Origin: Aliiglaciecola sp.
GTDB lineage: Bacteria; Pseudomonadota; Gammaproteobacteria; Enterobacterales; Alteromonadaceae
NCBI GenBank assembly: GCA_028356795.1
Contig: JAOMVH010000003.1
Location: forward strand, 1-64,000
Direction of reading: 5' to 3'
DNA length: 64,000 nucleotides
Positions 37,713-47,215 of the stretch are shown here, piece after piece (position 1 is the stretch's first letter; the number at the start of each line of letters is the position of its first letter). The notes under the pieces were generated by a model. The model was given only the letters and a program-made list of their open reading frames with translations, had not been told where the DNA came from and ran no database searches. The position numbers were made by a program, and so were the translations under genes.

Positions 37713-38743
37713 ACAGCGCGCGGGTGCTCATCTTGTTGAGTGCTCTTTGACCATTCAATGACTTTCAATAACGCAGATTCTAAATCCCATTTCGCGCGCC
37801 AATTTAATGAGTTTTTTGATTGCGAACAATCTAGTTTCAAATATTTCGCTTCATGTGGAGAGTCCCGCTCATCTTCAATTATTTTGATGTCTGAAGGGTA
37901 ATTCTTTATGACAAAGTCGGTTATCCAGCGCACCGTTTTAGCTGATTCGTCCTCAGGCCCGAAATTCCAAGCTTTCGCGTATTCAGTTCCGTCACTATAT
38001 AATTTTTCAGCAAGATTAATATAACCAGAAAGCGGTTCTAAAACGTGTTGCCAAGGTCTAATTGAATAGGGGTAACGTAATGAAATTGATGACTTTTTTT
38101 TAATTGCATCAAGTATATCTGGTACAAGTCGGTCTTTAGCCCAGTCTCCACCGCCGATTACGTTGCCGGCCCTTGCCGTCGCTATTGCTAATTTTTTCTG
38201 AGCATCAAAATCACCGGAAAAATATGAACGACGGTATGATGAAATTAGAATCTCCATACAGGCTTTGCTGCTGCTATATGGATCATGCCCACCAAGTTCA
38301 TCAGACTCTCTGTAACCCCAATGCCATTCCTTATTTTCGTAGCACTTGTCAGTTGATACAATAACCATTGCTTTAATTGATTTGCAATTTCGACAAGCCT
38401 CTAACAAATTAAGGGTTCCCATAACATTTGTTTCGTATGTCTGTTTTGGCGATTCATATGACTCTCGCACAATAGCTTGGGCTGCAAGGTGAAATACTAT
38501 CTGTGGCCGCTGTTGGTTGATACAATCTTGTAAAAATTTGGGGTCAGCTAGATTTCCAACGTGGTGAGTTATATCATTTCTTATTTGCGCTGCATCGAAT
38601 AAATTATGAGTTAGATTTGGCGACAGAGCGTAACCAGAAATTTCAGCACCTAGGCTTTTAAGCCAAAGACAAAGCCAGCTTCCTTTAAAGCCCGTATGAC
38701 CAGTAATAAGTACGCGCTTTCCTTTCCAAAAATTTATATCCAT
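37676..38743 (-). CDS. rfbG: CDP-glucose 4,6-dehydratase
   Basis: FWKGKRVLITGHTGFKGSWLCLWLKSLGAEISGYAL; overlaps upstream rfbF as TAATG. Confidence 0.93.
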   Translation of the reverse strand: MDINFWKGKRVLITGHTGFKGSWLCLWLKSLGAEISGYALSPNLTHNLFDAAQIRNDITHHVGNLADPKFLQDCINQQRPQIVFHLAAQAIVRESYESPKQTYETNVMGTLNLLEACRNCKSIKAMVIVSTDKCYENKEWHWGYRESDELGGHDPYSSSKACMEILISSYRRSYFSGDFDAQKKLAIATARAGNVIGGGDWAKDRLVPDILDAIKKKSSISLRYPYSIRPWQHVLEPLSGYINLAEKLYSDGTEYAKAWNFGPEDESAKTVRWITDFVIKNYPSDIKIIEDERDSPHEAKYLKLDCSQSKNSLNWRAKWDLESALLKVIEWSKSTQQDEHPRAVCLRQIAAYESS

Positions 38744-39516
38744 TACCATTTTACCCAAGGAGCACAATTATTGTTGATCATATCTTCTAATTGATTTTTA
38801 TCTCTTAATGTGTCCATTGGTAACCAAAACCCTTTATGTTTATAGCACGATAACTCCCCATCACCGGCTAGTTTCTGCAGGGGTTCTTGTTCCCATAATG
38901 TAGTATCATTATCGATATAATCAAATACTCCTTGTGATAGAACGAAGTAACCGCCATTTCTCCACGAGTCATCTCCTGGTGGCTTTTCTTGGAAATGGTT
39001 TATCATATTGCCTTCAATATTTAATGCACCAAACCTCCCAGGAGGCTGAATGGCCGTAACAGTAGCTAAACGCCCTTGTTTTTTGTGATGTTCAATGGTT
39101 TTTAGTATATTTAAGTCAGTTACACCATCACCATACGTAAAACAGAAAAGTTCGTCATCTTGAACATACTTTTTTATTTGTTTAAGTCGACCACCAGTAC
39201 CTGTTTGCAATCCAGTGTCAACTAATGTGACCTTCCATGGCTCAGAATGGTTTGAATGGACTTCCATTTTATTCTTTGTCATATCAAAGGTGACATCAGA
39301 CATGTGAAGAAAGTAGTTAGCGAAGTATTCTTTAATAATATAGCCTTTGTAACCACAACAAATAATGAAGTCATTGATACCATAGTGAGAGTAGGTCTTC
39401 ATTATGTGCCAAAGGATTGGCCTACTGCCAATTTCGATCATAGGTTTGGGTCTCAAGTGAGACTCCTCACTTATTCTGGTCCCTAAACCACCGGCTAAAA
39501 TAACTGCTTTGATCAT
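38743..39516 (-). CDS. rfbF: Glucose-1-phosphate cytidylyltransferase
   Basis: [46 protein letters not shown] at 39516. Confidence 0.95.
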   Translation of the reverse strand: MIKAVILAGGLGTRISEESHLRPKPMIEIGSRPILWHIMKTYSHYGINDFIICCGYKGYIIKEYFANYFLHMSDVTFDMTKNKMEVHSNHSEPWKVTLVDTGLQTGTGGRLKQIKKYVQDDELFCFTYGDGVTDLNILKTIEHHKKQGRLATVTAIQPPGRFGALNIEGNMINHFQEKPPGDDSWRNGGYFVLSQGVFDYIDNDTTLWEQEPLQKLAGDGELSCYKHKGFWLPMDTLRDKNQLEDMINNNCAPWVKW

Positions 39517-39606
39517 ATTCTCTTCCAGTCGTATTTCTAAGATTGAAAACGTTAAAACCAATTTCACTTAAGGGTTTTCGTTGTTTTCCATCTGTTTGTA
39601 TCAATG

Positions 39607-39633
39607 TTATCGGCTGGCTCTAGCCAAAGCTAA
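39607..39633 (-). promoter_or_regulatory. Candidate FliA (sigma-28) promoter TTAG-N15-GCCGATAA
   Basis: Minus strand TTAGCTTTGGCTAGAGCCAGCCGATAA; perfect -10, exact N15; upstream of rfbF. Confidence 0.55.
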
Positions 39634-39635
39634 AC

Positions 39636-42600
39636 TTATCCGGCATTTGATTGGGCTAACCCGATACTCTCAAGATGTTTTTTGTTAACACTGTCTATTT
39701 TTGTTTTCTTAATGATTCGGTAAACTAAATCCTTCATTGTAATATCGCCAAAATGAAGATTTCCTCTCGACCCACATCGCGTCGCACCAATTTCTATTTC
39801 CGATACAGTTTTGTCGTATACAGCAAAGTACAAACCAAAGTCATATATTTGAAAACCACTTCCATGAAATCCGACCTCTTCCTCACTGAATAATGACAGA
39901 TCACAAGTTTGATATTGGGGGATTATAATGTGTGATTCATGTGCATTGAAGCTAGCTATAATGCTAATTAACGCATTTGATACAGGTGTATTTATTGTAT
40001 TCTGTTTATCGACTTTAGGTGTGAGCATCTGAGTCACGCTGGGGTCAAGGTTCAGGGTGTCATCCATCTTTTCCCTTACAACTATTGAACTTAGATTTCC
40101 TCTAATCGTTATACTTTTTTTAGTATCAGGTTGAAAAACAATACAGTAACTTACTGATTCTGAATAGGTTAGGCTCTCGTTAATGCTTAAATACACTACT
40201 TTAACCCATGGGTAGAGAGTACTTAAAACCTCCTGACATGCTTTGGTATTCTCTATATTGTCACTGACAATCACCATAGTTTGATTAATATAATCGCGCT
40301 TTAGTACAGCTCGTTCTCTTTGAATTTGGTGAAATGATGTCACATCAAAACAGTTTTCTCTTCTCTGCTCAAGTTGATATTTTATATGGCGAATTGTCAA
40401 CGCCCACTTTTTTCTCATTTCATTGCTTGGGTCATTGAAGTCTTGTGTAATTTGAGTAGCAAGAAGAAACTTTGTTAGCATAGCGTTGGCGTAATTTACA
40501 GTTCCGTACAGATAATAAAAAAGCAGCGACTGTCCATTTTTATAAGAGGCAAATAACATCTCTTTTTGCGCATTAATGATGCTCGTGATATCTTTTTTAT
40601 CGGTAAACTCATGATTAACACACGACTCGAATGCGGCCAACTCTTCTACCAAAGTTTGATGCGAAAAAGTGGCATTAAATTTTTCTTGGTATTTCGTCGT
40701 GTCATAGGCTCTAAAAATGTCAGACGTCAACTTATTTATGGTCTGTACCTTTTGCATTTGAGTAGTGACAATTAGCAACTCATTTGGTTGTAACGGAATT
40801 GTTCCAGCAATTCTTGCACCATCACTACAGTTGTAAAACGCTTGCGCTTTGGACTTTTCACTTGTTACCTGTTCTAGGACCTGTCTTGACACTTTAAACT
40901 CGTGTTTGGTGTTGACTGTAGGGCGAAAATTTCCAGGTACGATTAATGATGTATTATTTTTTTCCGCATAGTCATAAACTTCTTCTCCGCTTTCTCCGTA
41001 GTACCCTGATAGCTTTGAGTGATGATGTTTAACATCGACAAACCCCAAATCAACACCAATAAGATAAATATTGGTAAATCCAATAGTGCTAAACAAATCA
41101 CAAGCAAAATTACTCACGGTTGGAAACGCATTTTTGAGTAACGTGAAGTTTTCTGTTCCAACTACCTGTGTCGCGGATACGGTGGAAGATTCCCCTTCTT
41201 TAAATGCAATCAATACATCCTTGTACAAATCGCAAGTATCTGGATGAATGCCGTTACAAGAAATAAGCGTGATGCGTTTTAGGTAATCCAGATCCCCGAT
41301 TAACACTGCCCAATCATAGGTGCTTCTGTTTTGTTCTATCTCAGCATGAAAATCAGGGGTGATACCATGTCGATGTAGCGCTTGCAGAGCGGTTCCACAG
41401 CTCACGACAATAGCCTGGCCTTGCCATTCTTTAATGCTTTCTATCGAACTATCTAATGAGGGGCCATTACCTACTAGAAATATAGGTACCTCCTTTTCGT
41501 CATAGCTAAATTTATCAGCTGGCGAGGCAGATAAAACGGGTATTTGCCTTTTCATTCCTTCGTAAGTATGTGCAATTCCATAATAAGCGTGGTCGAAGTA
41601 TTCACCCATGGAGATAACCACTTGTAGCTGCTCACGCAATTGGCCGATTGCAGCATTCAAAGAGGCGTTATAATAGCTTTGGTAAAAGTAGGTACTATTA
41701 AGTATGTACGGACCAACCGCGTAAAACTGATTTAATAAATCCCGAAATAAGTTTGTTCCGTCATCGCCAATGTTCAGGTAAATACGAGTGTCAGTTTTTT
41801 CGATGGTTTCAAGAATTTGTTGCCAATCAATGGTAAATAGTGATGCGTAAAAAAAGTCTCTGTTAGGTTCACAGACAAATAGTTTCTCAACCGTGTGAGA
41901 GTCCAGTAACTTTTCTAATTGATAGCCAACACCTAAGCCGAACATGATAATTGATGGCACGGTATCTGGTAGTGCACCCACTTCCTCTTCGGCTTCTTTG
42001 AGTAACTCCTCTGTCTCTTTCACAAACTTATAGTGTGTGTAGTGAGCTAGTTTTGTGCCTGTGTAGCCTAGCACTAGTCCATCTTTGGTGGATTGATCAT
42101 TAAAATTTTCAAAGTTTATTAAGCAGTCATCTTTAGGGGATTCACCATACCAGGTGTTTAAACTATCCATTTTAAGTATATTAATTTCGCCATCATGATT
42201 GACGATTGGTAACCATTTTTTAGGTATGTAATCCTTAAATTGCTTGTGTATTTCGGGGAAGTATTTTGAAAATGCCCCCAGATTGTTTTTAAACAACTGG
42301 GAAGACTCATATGCAAGAGAGTGGCTTGCTAAATCAACATTGGGTGTCCAACTCGGTAGGTAATCTAAGTAGCTTTCATCCGCTCGAATTGAAAACCCTG
42401 TTTCCACTATTTGCCCCCAGCTTCGTTGTGATAAATCCTGGAAAACTGAGTTAAAAACTAAATGATTGTAGTGTTTATACACGTGAAAGTTATTAATTGA
42501 AGAGTGCTCAATCAACTCATTAATGTCTTGTACTAAATCTCTGCCGTCTTTGTTCAATTGCAAAAATATCGCGGTATTGTGGGCTTTTGCTAAATTAAAT

Positions 42601-43160
42601 ATCTCTAGCCAATCTGTCACCATCACTGAGCATTGAAAATACTGTTGTTCAGGCTCATAAATAACCAGATTTTTAATCTCGTGATGTTTTAGCAAGTGTG
42701 ATAAATGCAGGCCTAGTCCACAGCCAAACACAATGAGACAGTCAATTTTCTGTGGCAGTGGTGGCTGTGATTCCCTTATTTTAAAGCTACTGAGCTCATT
42801 GATACTCTCGACTTGGCTTACATCCTCAAATTGACAAGAGTTTTTTTCGTGAACAAGAACCTGCGGGCAATGTCTTTTGTAGGCTTCGAACTGTTCAGTC
42901 ACTTCTTGTTCAGGATGGAACCCATATAGCGTGCGCCCTCTGCCATAATCGACGATATTGTTTTCACCATACTTATTGACAAAAACTGAGTAGTTCGCCA
43001 TTTCGTTCGAACGTACATAGGGCAATAGTGAAGGGATATTGCGCTGAAATGCATTGATGTTGTTTTTGTGGGTTAGAATAATGTGGTCGGCAAGCTTTTC
43101 ATCAAGTGCTGACTGTTTTTCTTCATCTTTCGAAAGGTGTAAACGGATATTTTTTAGCAT
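39636..43160 (-). CDS. Maf/DUF115 motility-associated glycosyltransferase, 1174 aa with duplicated N-terminal region
   Basis: DUF115-type VPIFLVGNGPSLDSSIESIKEWQGQAIVVSCGTALQALHRHGITPDFHAEIEQ; two similar N-terminal segments (VFGCGLGLHLSHLL / MFGLGVGYQLEKLL). Confidence 0.88.
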   Translation of the reverse strand: MLKNIRLHLSKDEEKQSALDEKLADHIILTHKNNINAFQRNIPSLLPYVRSNEMANYSVFVNKYGENNIVDYGRGRTLYGFHPEQEVTEQFEAYKRHCPQVLVHEKNSCQFEDVSQVESINELSSFKIRESQPPLPQKIDCLIVFGCGLGLHLSHLLKHHEIKNLVIYEPEQQYFQCSVMVTDWLEIFNLAKAHNTAIFLQLNKDGRDLVQDINELIEHSSINNFHVYKHYNHLVFNSVFQDLSQRSWGQIVETGFSIRADESYLDYLPSWTPNVDLASHSLAYESSQLFKNNLGAFSKYFPEIHKQFKDYIPKKWLPIVNHDGEINILKMDSLNTWYGESPKDDCLINFENFNDQSTKDGLVLGYTGTKLAHYTHYKFVKETEELLKEAEEEVGALPDTVPSIIMFGLGVGYQLEKLLDSHTVEKLFVCEPNRDFFYASLFTIDWQQILETIEKTDTRIYLNIGDDGTNLFRDLLNQFYAVGPYILNSTYFYQSYYNASLNAAIGQLREQLQVVISMGEYFDHAYYGIAHTYEGMKRQIPVLSASPADKFSYDEKEVPIFLVGNGPSLDSSIESIKEWQGQAIVVSCGTALQALHRHGITPDFHAEIEQNRSTYDWAVLIGDLDYLKRITLISCNGIHPDTCDLYKDVLIAFKEGESSTVSATQVVGTENFTLLKNAFPTVSNFACDLFSTIGFTNIYLIGVDLGFVDVKHHHSKLSGYYGESGEEVYDYAEKNNTSLIVPGNFRPTVNTKHEFKVSRQVLEQVTSEKSKAQAFYNCSDGARIAGTIPLQPNELLIVTTQMQKVQTINKLTSDIFRAYDTTKYQEKFNATFSHQTLVEELAAFESCVNHEFTDKKDITSIINAQKEMLFASYKNGQSLLFYYLYGTVNYANAMLTKFLLATQITQDFNDPSNEMRKKWALTIRHIKYQLEQRRENCFDVTSFHQIQRERAVLKRDYINQTMVIVSDNIENTKACQEVLSTLYPWVKVVYLSINESLTYSESVSYCIVFQPDTKKSITIRGNLSSIVVREKMDDTLNLDPSVTQMLTPKVDKQNTINTPVSNALISIIASFNAHESHIIIPQYQTCDLSLFSEEEVGFHGSGFQIYDFGLYFAVYDKTVSEIEIGATRCGSRGNLHFGDITMKDLVYRIIKKTKIDSVNKKHLESIGLAQSNAG

Positions 43161-43213
43161 GCTTAGCTGTTGCTCATCGTTATAATTTTTCAGCTCTTGG
43201 TTATTATCTTAAT

Positions 43214-43240
43214 TTATCGGCGTTCGCATAAAAAGCATAA
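43214..43240 (-). promoter_or_regulatory. Candidate FliA (sigma-28) promoter TTAT-N15-GCCGATAA
   Basis: Minus strand TTATGCTTTTTATGCGAACGCCGATAA; perfect -10, exact N15; 54 bp upstream of maf-like ORF. Confidence 0.6.
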
Positions 43241-43412
43241 GTCACTGAATTTATTCTAAGAAACAAACATTCGATGATATTTGTACTTATTAATCCAATG
43301 CCTTTTCATACAAAGTAATAATTTAGCATACCTTTGATTAATTTTTATCCACCCATTTAACGTCTCATTATGCTAACCTTTCTGACTAGAGATAGTATAT
43401 GGGAGGCGAAAA

Positions 43413-44213
43413 ATGGTTGGTATTAATACTGAATCAAATTCATCAATACTACAGCAGCTTCAACAAAAACAAGAGACCTTGTTTGAACGCTTGGCTTCTG
43501 GACGCCGTGTTAATTCTGCGTCGGATGATTCCGCAGCTCAGCAAATTATTGATAGGTTGACTTCGCAAGTTGAAGGCAATCGTCAGTCAATATCTAATGC
43601 CTATGATGGCGTGTCTCTGGCTCAAGTAGCAGAAGGTGGATTGTCGGGAATTAACGAAGATGTTAATCGCATTCGTGAATTGTCTGTACAAGCGGGAAAT
43701 GGTTTGTTGAACGAAGCAGACCGAAGCGCCATTCAATCTGAAATTTCTCAACTTCAAGAAAATATCACCCAAACGATTGATCAAACAACCTTTGGCGGCA
43801 GGGAGCTGTTGTCGGAAGATGCTAGTATCGAATTCCAAGTTGGCGCTAATCCAGGTCAGCGAATTGGCGTAGATACCTCTGATATCGCTGCACAAATCGA
43901 TAGTGTACTAAATATAGATGTTTCTACTTCGCAAGGTGCGCAAGATGCCCTTGATGCGGCTGACGCGGCATTAGAGGTTGTCGGTGGAGCCAGAGCCGAA
44001 CTAGGTGCAACTCAAAACCAATTTGAAAGTGCGGCGCGTAATTTAAGCCAAACTGATGTTAATGTGTCAGCAGCGAGAAGCCGATTGCAAGATGTTGATT
44101 TTGCCCAAGCAACCACTGAAAGTATTGCAACTGGCATTCAAAGCCAGGCAGCGCTGACAGTGCAAGCACAAGCAAACCAACAACAAGGCCAAGTATTGTC
44201 GTTGTTGAGTTAA
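43413..44213 (+). CDS. Short flagellin (D0/D1 only)
   Basis: LFERLASGRRVNSASDDSAAQQIIDRL, INRIRELSVQAGNG-type segment, AARSRLQDVDFAQATTE...QGQVLSLLS. Confidence 0.9.
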   Translation: MVGINTESNSSILQQLQQKQETLFERLASGRRVNSASDDSAAQQIIDRLTSQVEGNRQSISNAYDGVSLAQVAEGGLSGINEDVNRIRELSVQAGNGLLNEADRSAIQSEISQLQENITQTIDQTTFGGRELLSEDASIEFQVGANPGQRIGVDTSDIAAQIDSVLNIDVSTSQGAQDALDAADAALEVVGGARAELGATQNQFESAARNLSQTDVNVSAARSRLQDVDFAQATTESIATGIQSQAALTVQAQANQQQGQVLSLLS

Positions 44214-44248
44214 TCTCGATTTAATCCAAATTTCAGTGACATACCTTC

Positions 44249-44274
44249 AAAGCAGCATTCGCTGCTTTGTTTTT
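44249..44274 (+). terminator. Rho-independent terminator after flagellin
   Basis: AAAGCAGC-ATTC-GCTGCTTT-GTTTTT. Confidence 0.85.
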
Positions 44275-44437
44275 ATACAGATAATTGTTTTTATCATAAA
44301 AGAATCATATTGTTAGTTGCTATCCAGCAACGAATGTTTAAAATCAACCTACAACATCATGGTCTTACGCTGCACTAAGTCGCAGACAAAATAAGATCTG
44401 CATCCGACAATAATAAAAAAATACGCTTGGGGAAAAG

Positions 44438-45895
44438 ATGAGTACTATTCTGATTATCAGCGAGCATTCAAAGCGCGCCTATAATCTCGAGACAATCTTG
44501 TCTTTTTTGGGTGAGCAGTGCACCGTCGTTAATTTTTCTCAAGCTATGACTTCATTGAAATCACAAGCGTTTTATGACGGTGTCATTATTGATTGGGAAA
44601 AACCTGAGCTTACCGATGATGTGGTGAGTAAATATCCTGCTCAGCCTTTTGTTGTGATTGGTAACACTAACCAAAACGCCGACTTTCGCTCTAATATCGT
44701 TGGTCAAATTCAAGACCCCGTTACTTATCCCGTACTTACTCAAATGTTGCATCGTTGCCAAGAATATTTACGTAAACGGCCAGCGAAAAGCAAACAAGAA
44801 AGTAAAACGAAGCTATTTCGCAGTTTGGTTGGAAAAAGTGATGAAATCCAAAATGTCCGTCATTTGATTGAGCAGGTGTCTGGCTCCGATGCTAATGTCC
44901 TTGTTTTGGGAGAATCCGGCACCGGTAAAGAGGTGATTGCCCGCAACTTGCACTTTTTGTCAAATCGTAAAGAGGGTCCATTCATTCCCGTGAACTGTGG
45001 AGCCATTCCCGCTGAACTGCTAGAAAGTGAATTGTTTGGGCATGAAAAAGGGGCGTTTACCGGAGCGATAAACTCTCGCAAAGGCAGGTTTGAATTGGCT
45101 GAAAAAGGCACCCTGTTTTTAGATGAAATAGGCGATATGCCGTTGCAAATGCAAGTGAAGTTGTTACGTGTTTTACAAGAACGTTTGTACGAGAGAGTGG
45201 GAGGTAACAAACCCATCAAATGCGATGTTCGCATAGTTGCCGCCACACACCGTGAGCTGGAAGATATGATTAAGGAAGGCTCGTTTAGAGAAGATCTTTA
45301 TTATCGCCTCAATGTTTTCCCCATAGAAAGTCCAGCATTACGAGACAGAAAAGAAGATATTCCTCTGCTTTTACAAGAACTTGTGTCTCGCTTAGAAAAA
45401 GAAAGTGAAACGGCCATTAAGTTTACTGAAAGTGCCATCAACTCGTTAGTAGAGCACCAATGGCCCGGTAACGTACGTGAATTATCAAACTTAATTGAAA
45501 GACTGCTGATTTTGTTTCCCAACCAAGTGGTCGATGTGCAAGATCTGCCGGTTAAATATCAATACACCGATGGTGATGCCTTTGAGCCAGATTACCCCGA
45601 AGAATTATTGGAGCGAGAGGCATTAATTGCCATGTTCAGTGATGATTCAGATGATGACGATTTACTAGGTGAGCCGCAAATGGATGCGTCTAGTTTATCC
45701 GAAGAGACGGTTAATTCTGCGTTACCCTCAGATGGATTGAATTTGAAAGAGTATCTTTCTGAATTAGAAGTTAGCATGATCAATCAAGCGTTAGATCAAC
45801 AAGACGGTGTGGTAGCAAGAGCCGCTGAAGTGTTGGGGATGCGACGAACGACGCTGGTCGAAAAAATGCGAAAATACGCAATTGTTCGCGACTAA
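44438..45895 (+). CDS. flrA: Sigma-54-dependent flagellar master regulator FlrA/FleQ
   Basis: FleQ-type N-term, AAA+ with GAFTGA, Fis-type HTH C-term. Confidence 0.95.
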   Translation: MSTILIISEHSKRAYNLETILSFLGEQCTVVNFSQAMTSLKSQAFYDGVIIDWEKPELTDDVVSKYPAQPFVVIGNTNQNADFRSNIVGQIQDPVTYPVLTQMLHRCQEYLRKRPAKSKQESKTKLFRSLVGKSDEIQNVRHLIEQVSGSDANVLVLGESGTGKEVIARNLHFLSNRKEGPFIPVNCGAIPAELLESELFGHEKGAFTGAINSRKGRFELAEKGTLFLDEIGDMPLQMQVKLLRVLQERLYERVGGNKPIKCDVRIVAATHRELEDMIKEGSFREDLYYRLNVFPIESPALRDRKEDIPLLLQELVSRLEKESETAIKFTESAINSLVEHQWPGNVRELSNLIERLLILFPNQVVDVQDLPVKYQYTDGDAFEPDYPEELLEREALIAMFSDDSDDDDLLGEPQMDASSLSEETVNSALPSDGLNLKEYLSELEVSMINQALDQQDGVVARAAEVLGMRRTTLVEKMRKYAIVRD

Positions 45896-46020
45896 CCGTT
45901 AATACCTTTATTTTATCCCGAGCACAGCTCAACCCGCTAAAGACCGCCTAATCGTCATTTTGTTGACGTACTACACCCATAGATATCTCTACACGTCATT
46001 GATTTATATAGCGAAATATT

Positions 46021-46036
46021 TGGCATGCGAGTTGCA
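46021..46036 (+). promoter_or_regulatory. Sigma-54 promoter upstream of flrBC
   Basis: TGGCATGCGAGTTGCA vs consensus TGGCACGNNNNTTGCW. Confidence 0.85.
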
Positions 46037-46085
46037 AGTCCTTAACCCATAGAAATAGATAACACTTTTTTGACGTGGGGAAAGT

Positions 46086-47213
46086 ATGTCGCTAGATAGT
46101 GCATTGCAAGAATCGTTCGACACAAACCATCAAGTAATGGATTTTGCGTCCACCCATCGTTTAAACGCAGATACAAGGCAAGTATCTTTGCAGGAATTTG
46201 AACAACTACAAAACCAAGCAACCCGCCTTGAGCATTTGCTACAAGTTATGCCTGCAGGTGTTGTGGTGATAAATGGAAAAGGTATCGTCAAACAAGCCAA
46301 TGCCCTTGCCAAGACCTTTTTAGGAGAGCCATTAGAAGGGCAAGCTTGGCGAAATATTATAAAACGTTCATTTAAACCCCAAGCTGATGATGGTCATGAA
46401 GTGTCTTTGCACGACGGACGCAAGGTAAAGCTATCAATCACACCATTAAAAGACGAGCCGGGTCAACTTATCGTATTAACTGATCTGACTGAAACTCGCC
46501 AGTTACAGCAACGTATTGGCCACATGCAGCGGTTGTCCTCTTTAGGAAAAACTGTGGCTTCGGTTGTACATCAAATTCGAACGCCATTGTCGGCAGCTGT
46601 ATTGTATGCTTCAAATCTTGCGAGTGACAAACTCACCGAACACGCCAGAGAGCGCTTTAGCCAGAAATTAATCGACCGATTGAAAGATCTTGAGTCACAG
46701 GTTAATGACATGTTGTTGTTTGCTAAAAGTGGCGATCAGCAAGTGGTTGAAACTATCTGTATCAACGAACTTTTCGAACAAGTTTCTGCCGCTAGTGAAA
46801 ACATGTTAGAGCAAGCTGAGGCAAAACTGGTTGTTGGGTTTGATAAGTCTTCGCCAGCAATTATAGGTAACCGACCTGCTTTGCTTGGCGCCATTCAAAA
46901 TATTATTCACAACGCCATTCAAGTAAAGCCTCAAGGTTGTGAAATACAGTTGTTGTGTGACAGTGATGACATCGGTGTTCGTATCTACGTGCAAGACAAT
47001 GGTCCGGGCATTGATACAGATATGCAAGCAAAGATATTCGAACCATTTTATACATCTAAGAGTCAGGGCACAGGTCTTGGTCTTGCCGTCGTAGCGACGG
47101 TCGCGAAGTCACATGGAGGTCGAGTGACGGTTGAGAATCAACAAGATGGCGGCGCACAATTTATGTTGCAATTACCACGTCAACAACAAACAGTAACAAA
47201 GGCGAGGGGATAA
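46086..47213 (+). CDS. flrB: Flagellar sensor histidine kinase FlrB/FleS
   Basis: PAS-like N-term, SVVHQIRTPLSAAVLYASNL H-box, ATPase GTGLGLAVV. Confidence 0.94.
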   Translation: MSLDSALQESFDTNHQVMDFASTHRLNADTRQVSLQEFEQLQNQATRLEHLLQVMPAGVVVINGKGIVKQANALAKTFLGEPLEGQAWRNIIKRSFKPQADDGHEVSLHDGRKVKLSITPLKDEPGQLIVLTDLTETRQLQQRIGHMQRLSSLGKTVASVVHQIRTPLSAAVLYASNLASDKLTEHARERFSQKLIDRLKDLESQVNDMLLFAKSGDQQVVETICINELFEQVSAASENMLEQAEAKLVVGFDKSSPAIIGNRPALLGAIQNIIHNAIQVKPQGCEIQLLCDSDDIGVRIYVQDNGPGIDTDMQAKIFEPFYTSKSQGTGLGLAVVATVAKSHGGRVTVENQQDGGAQFMLQLPRQQQTVTKARG

Positions 47214-47215
47214 TC

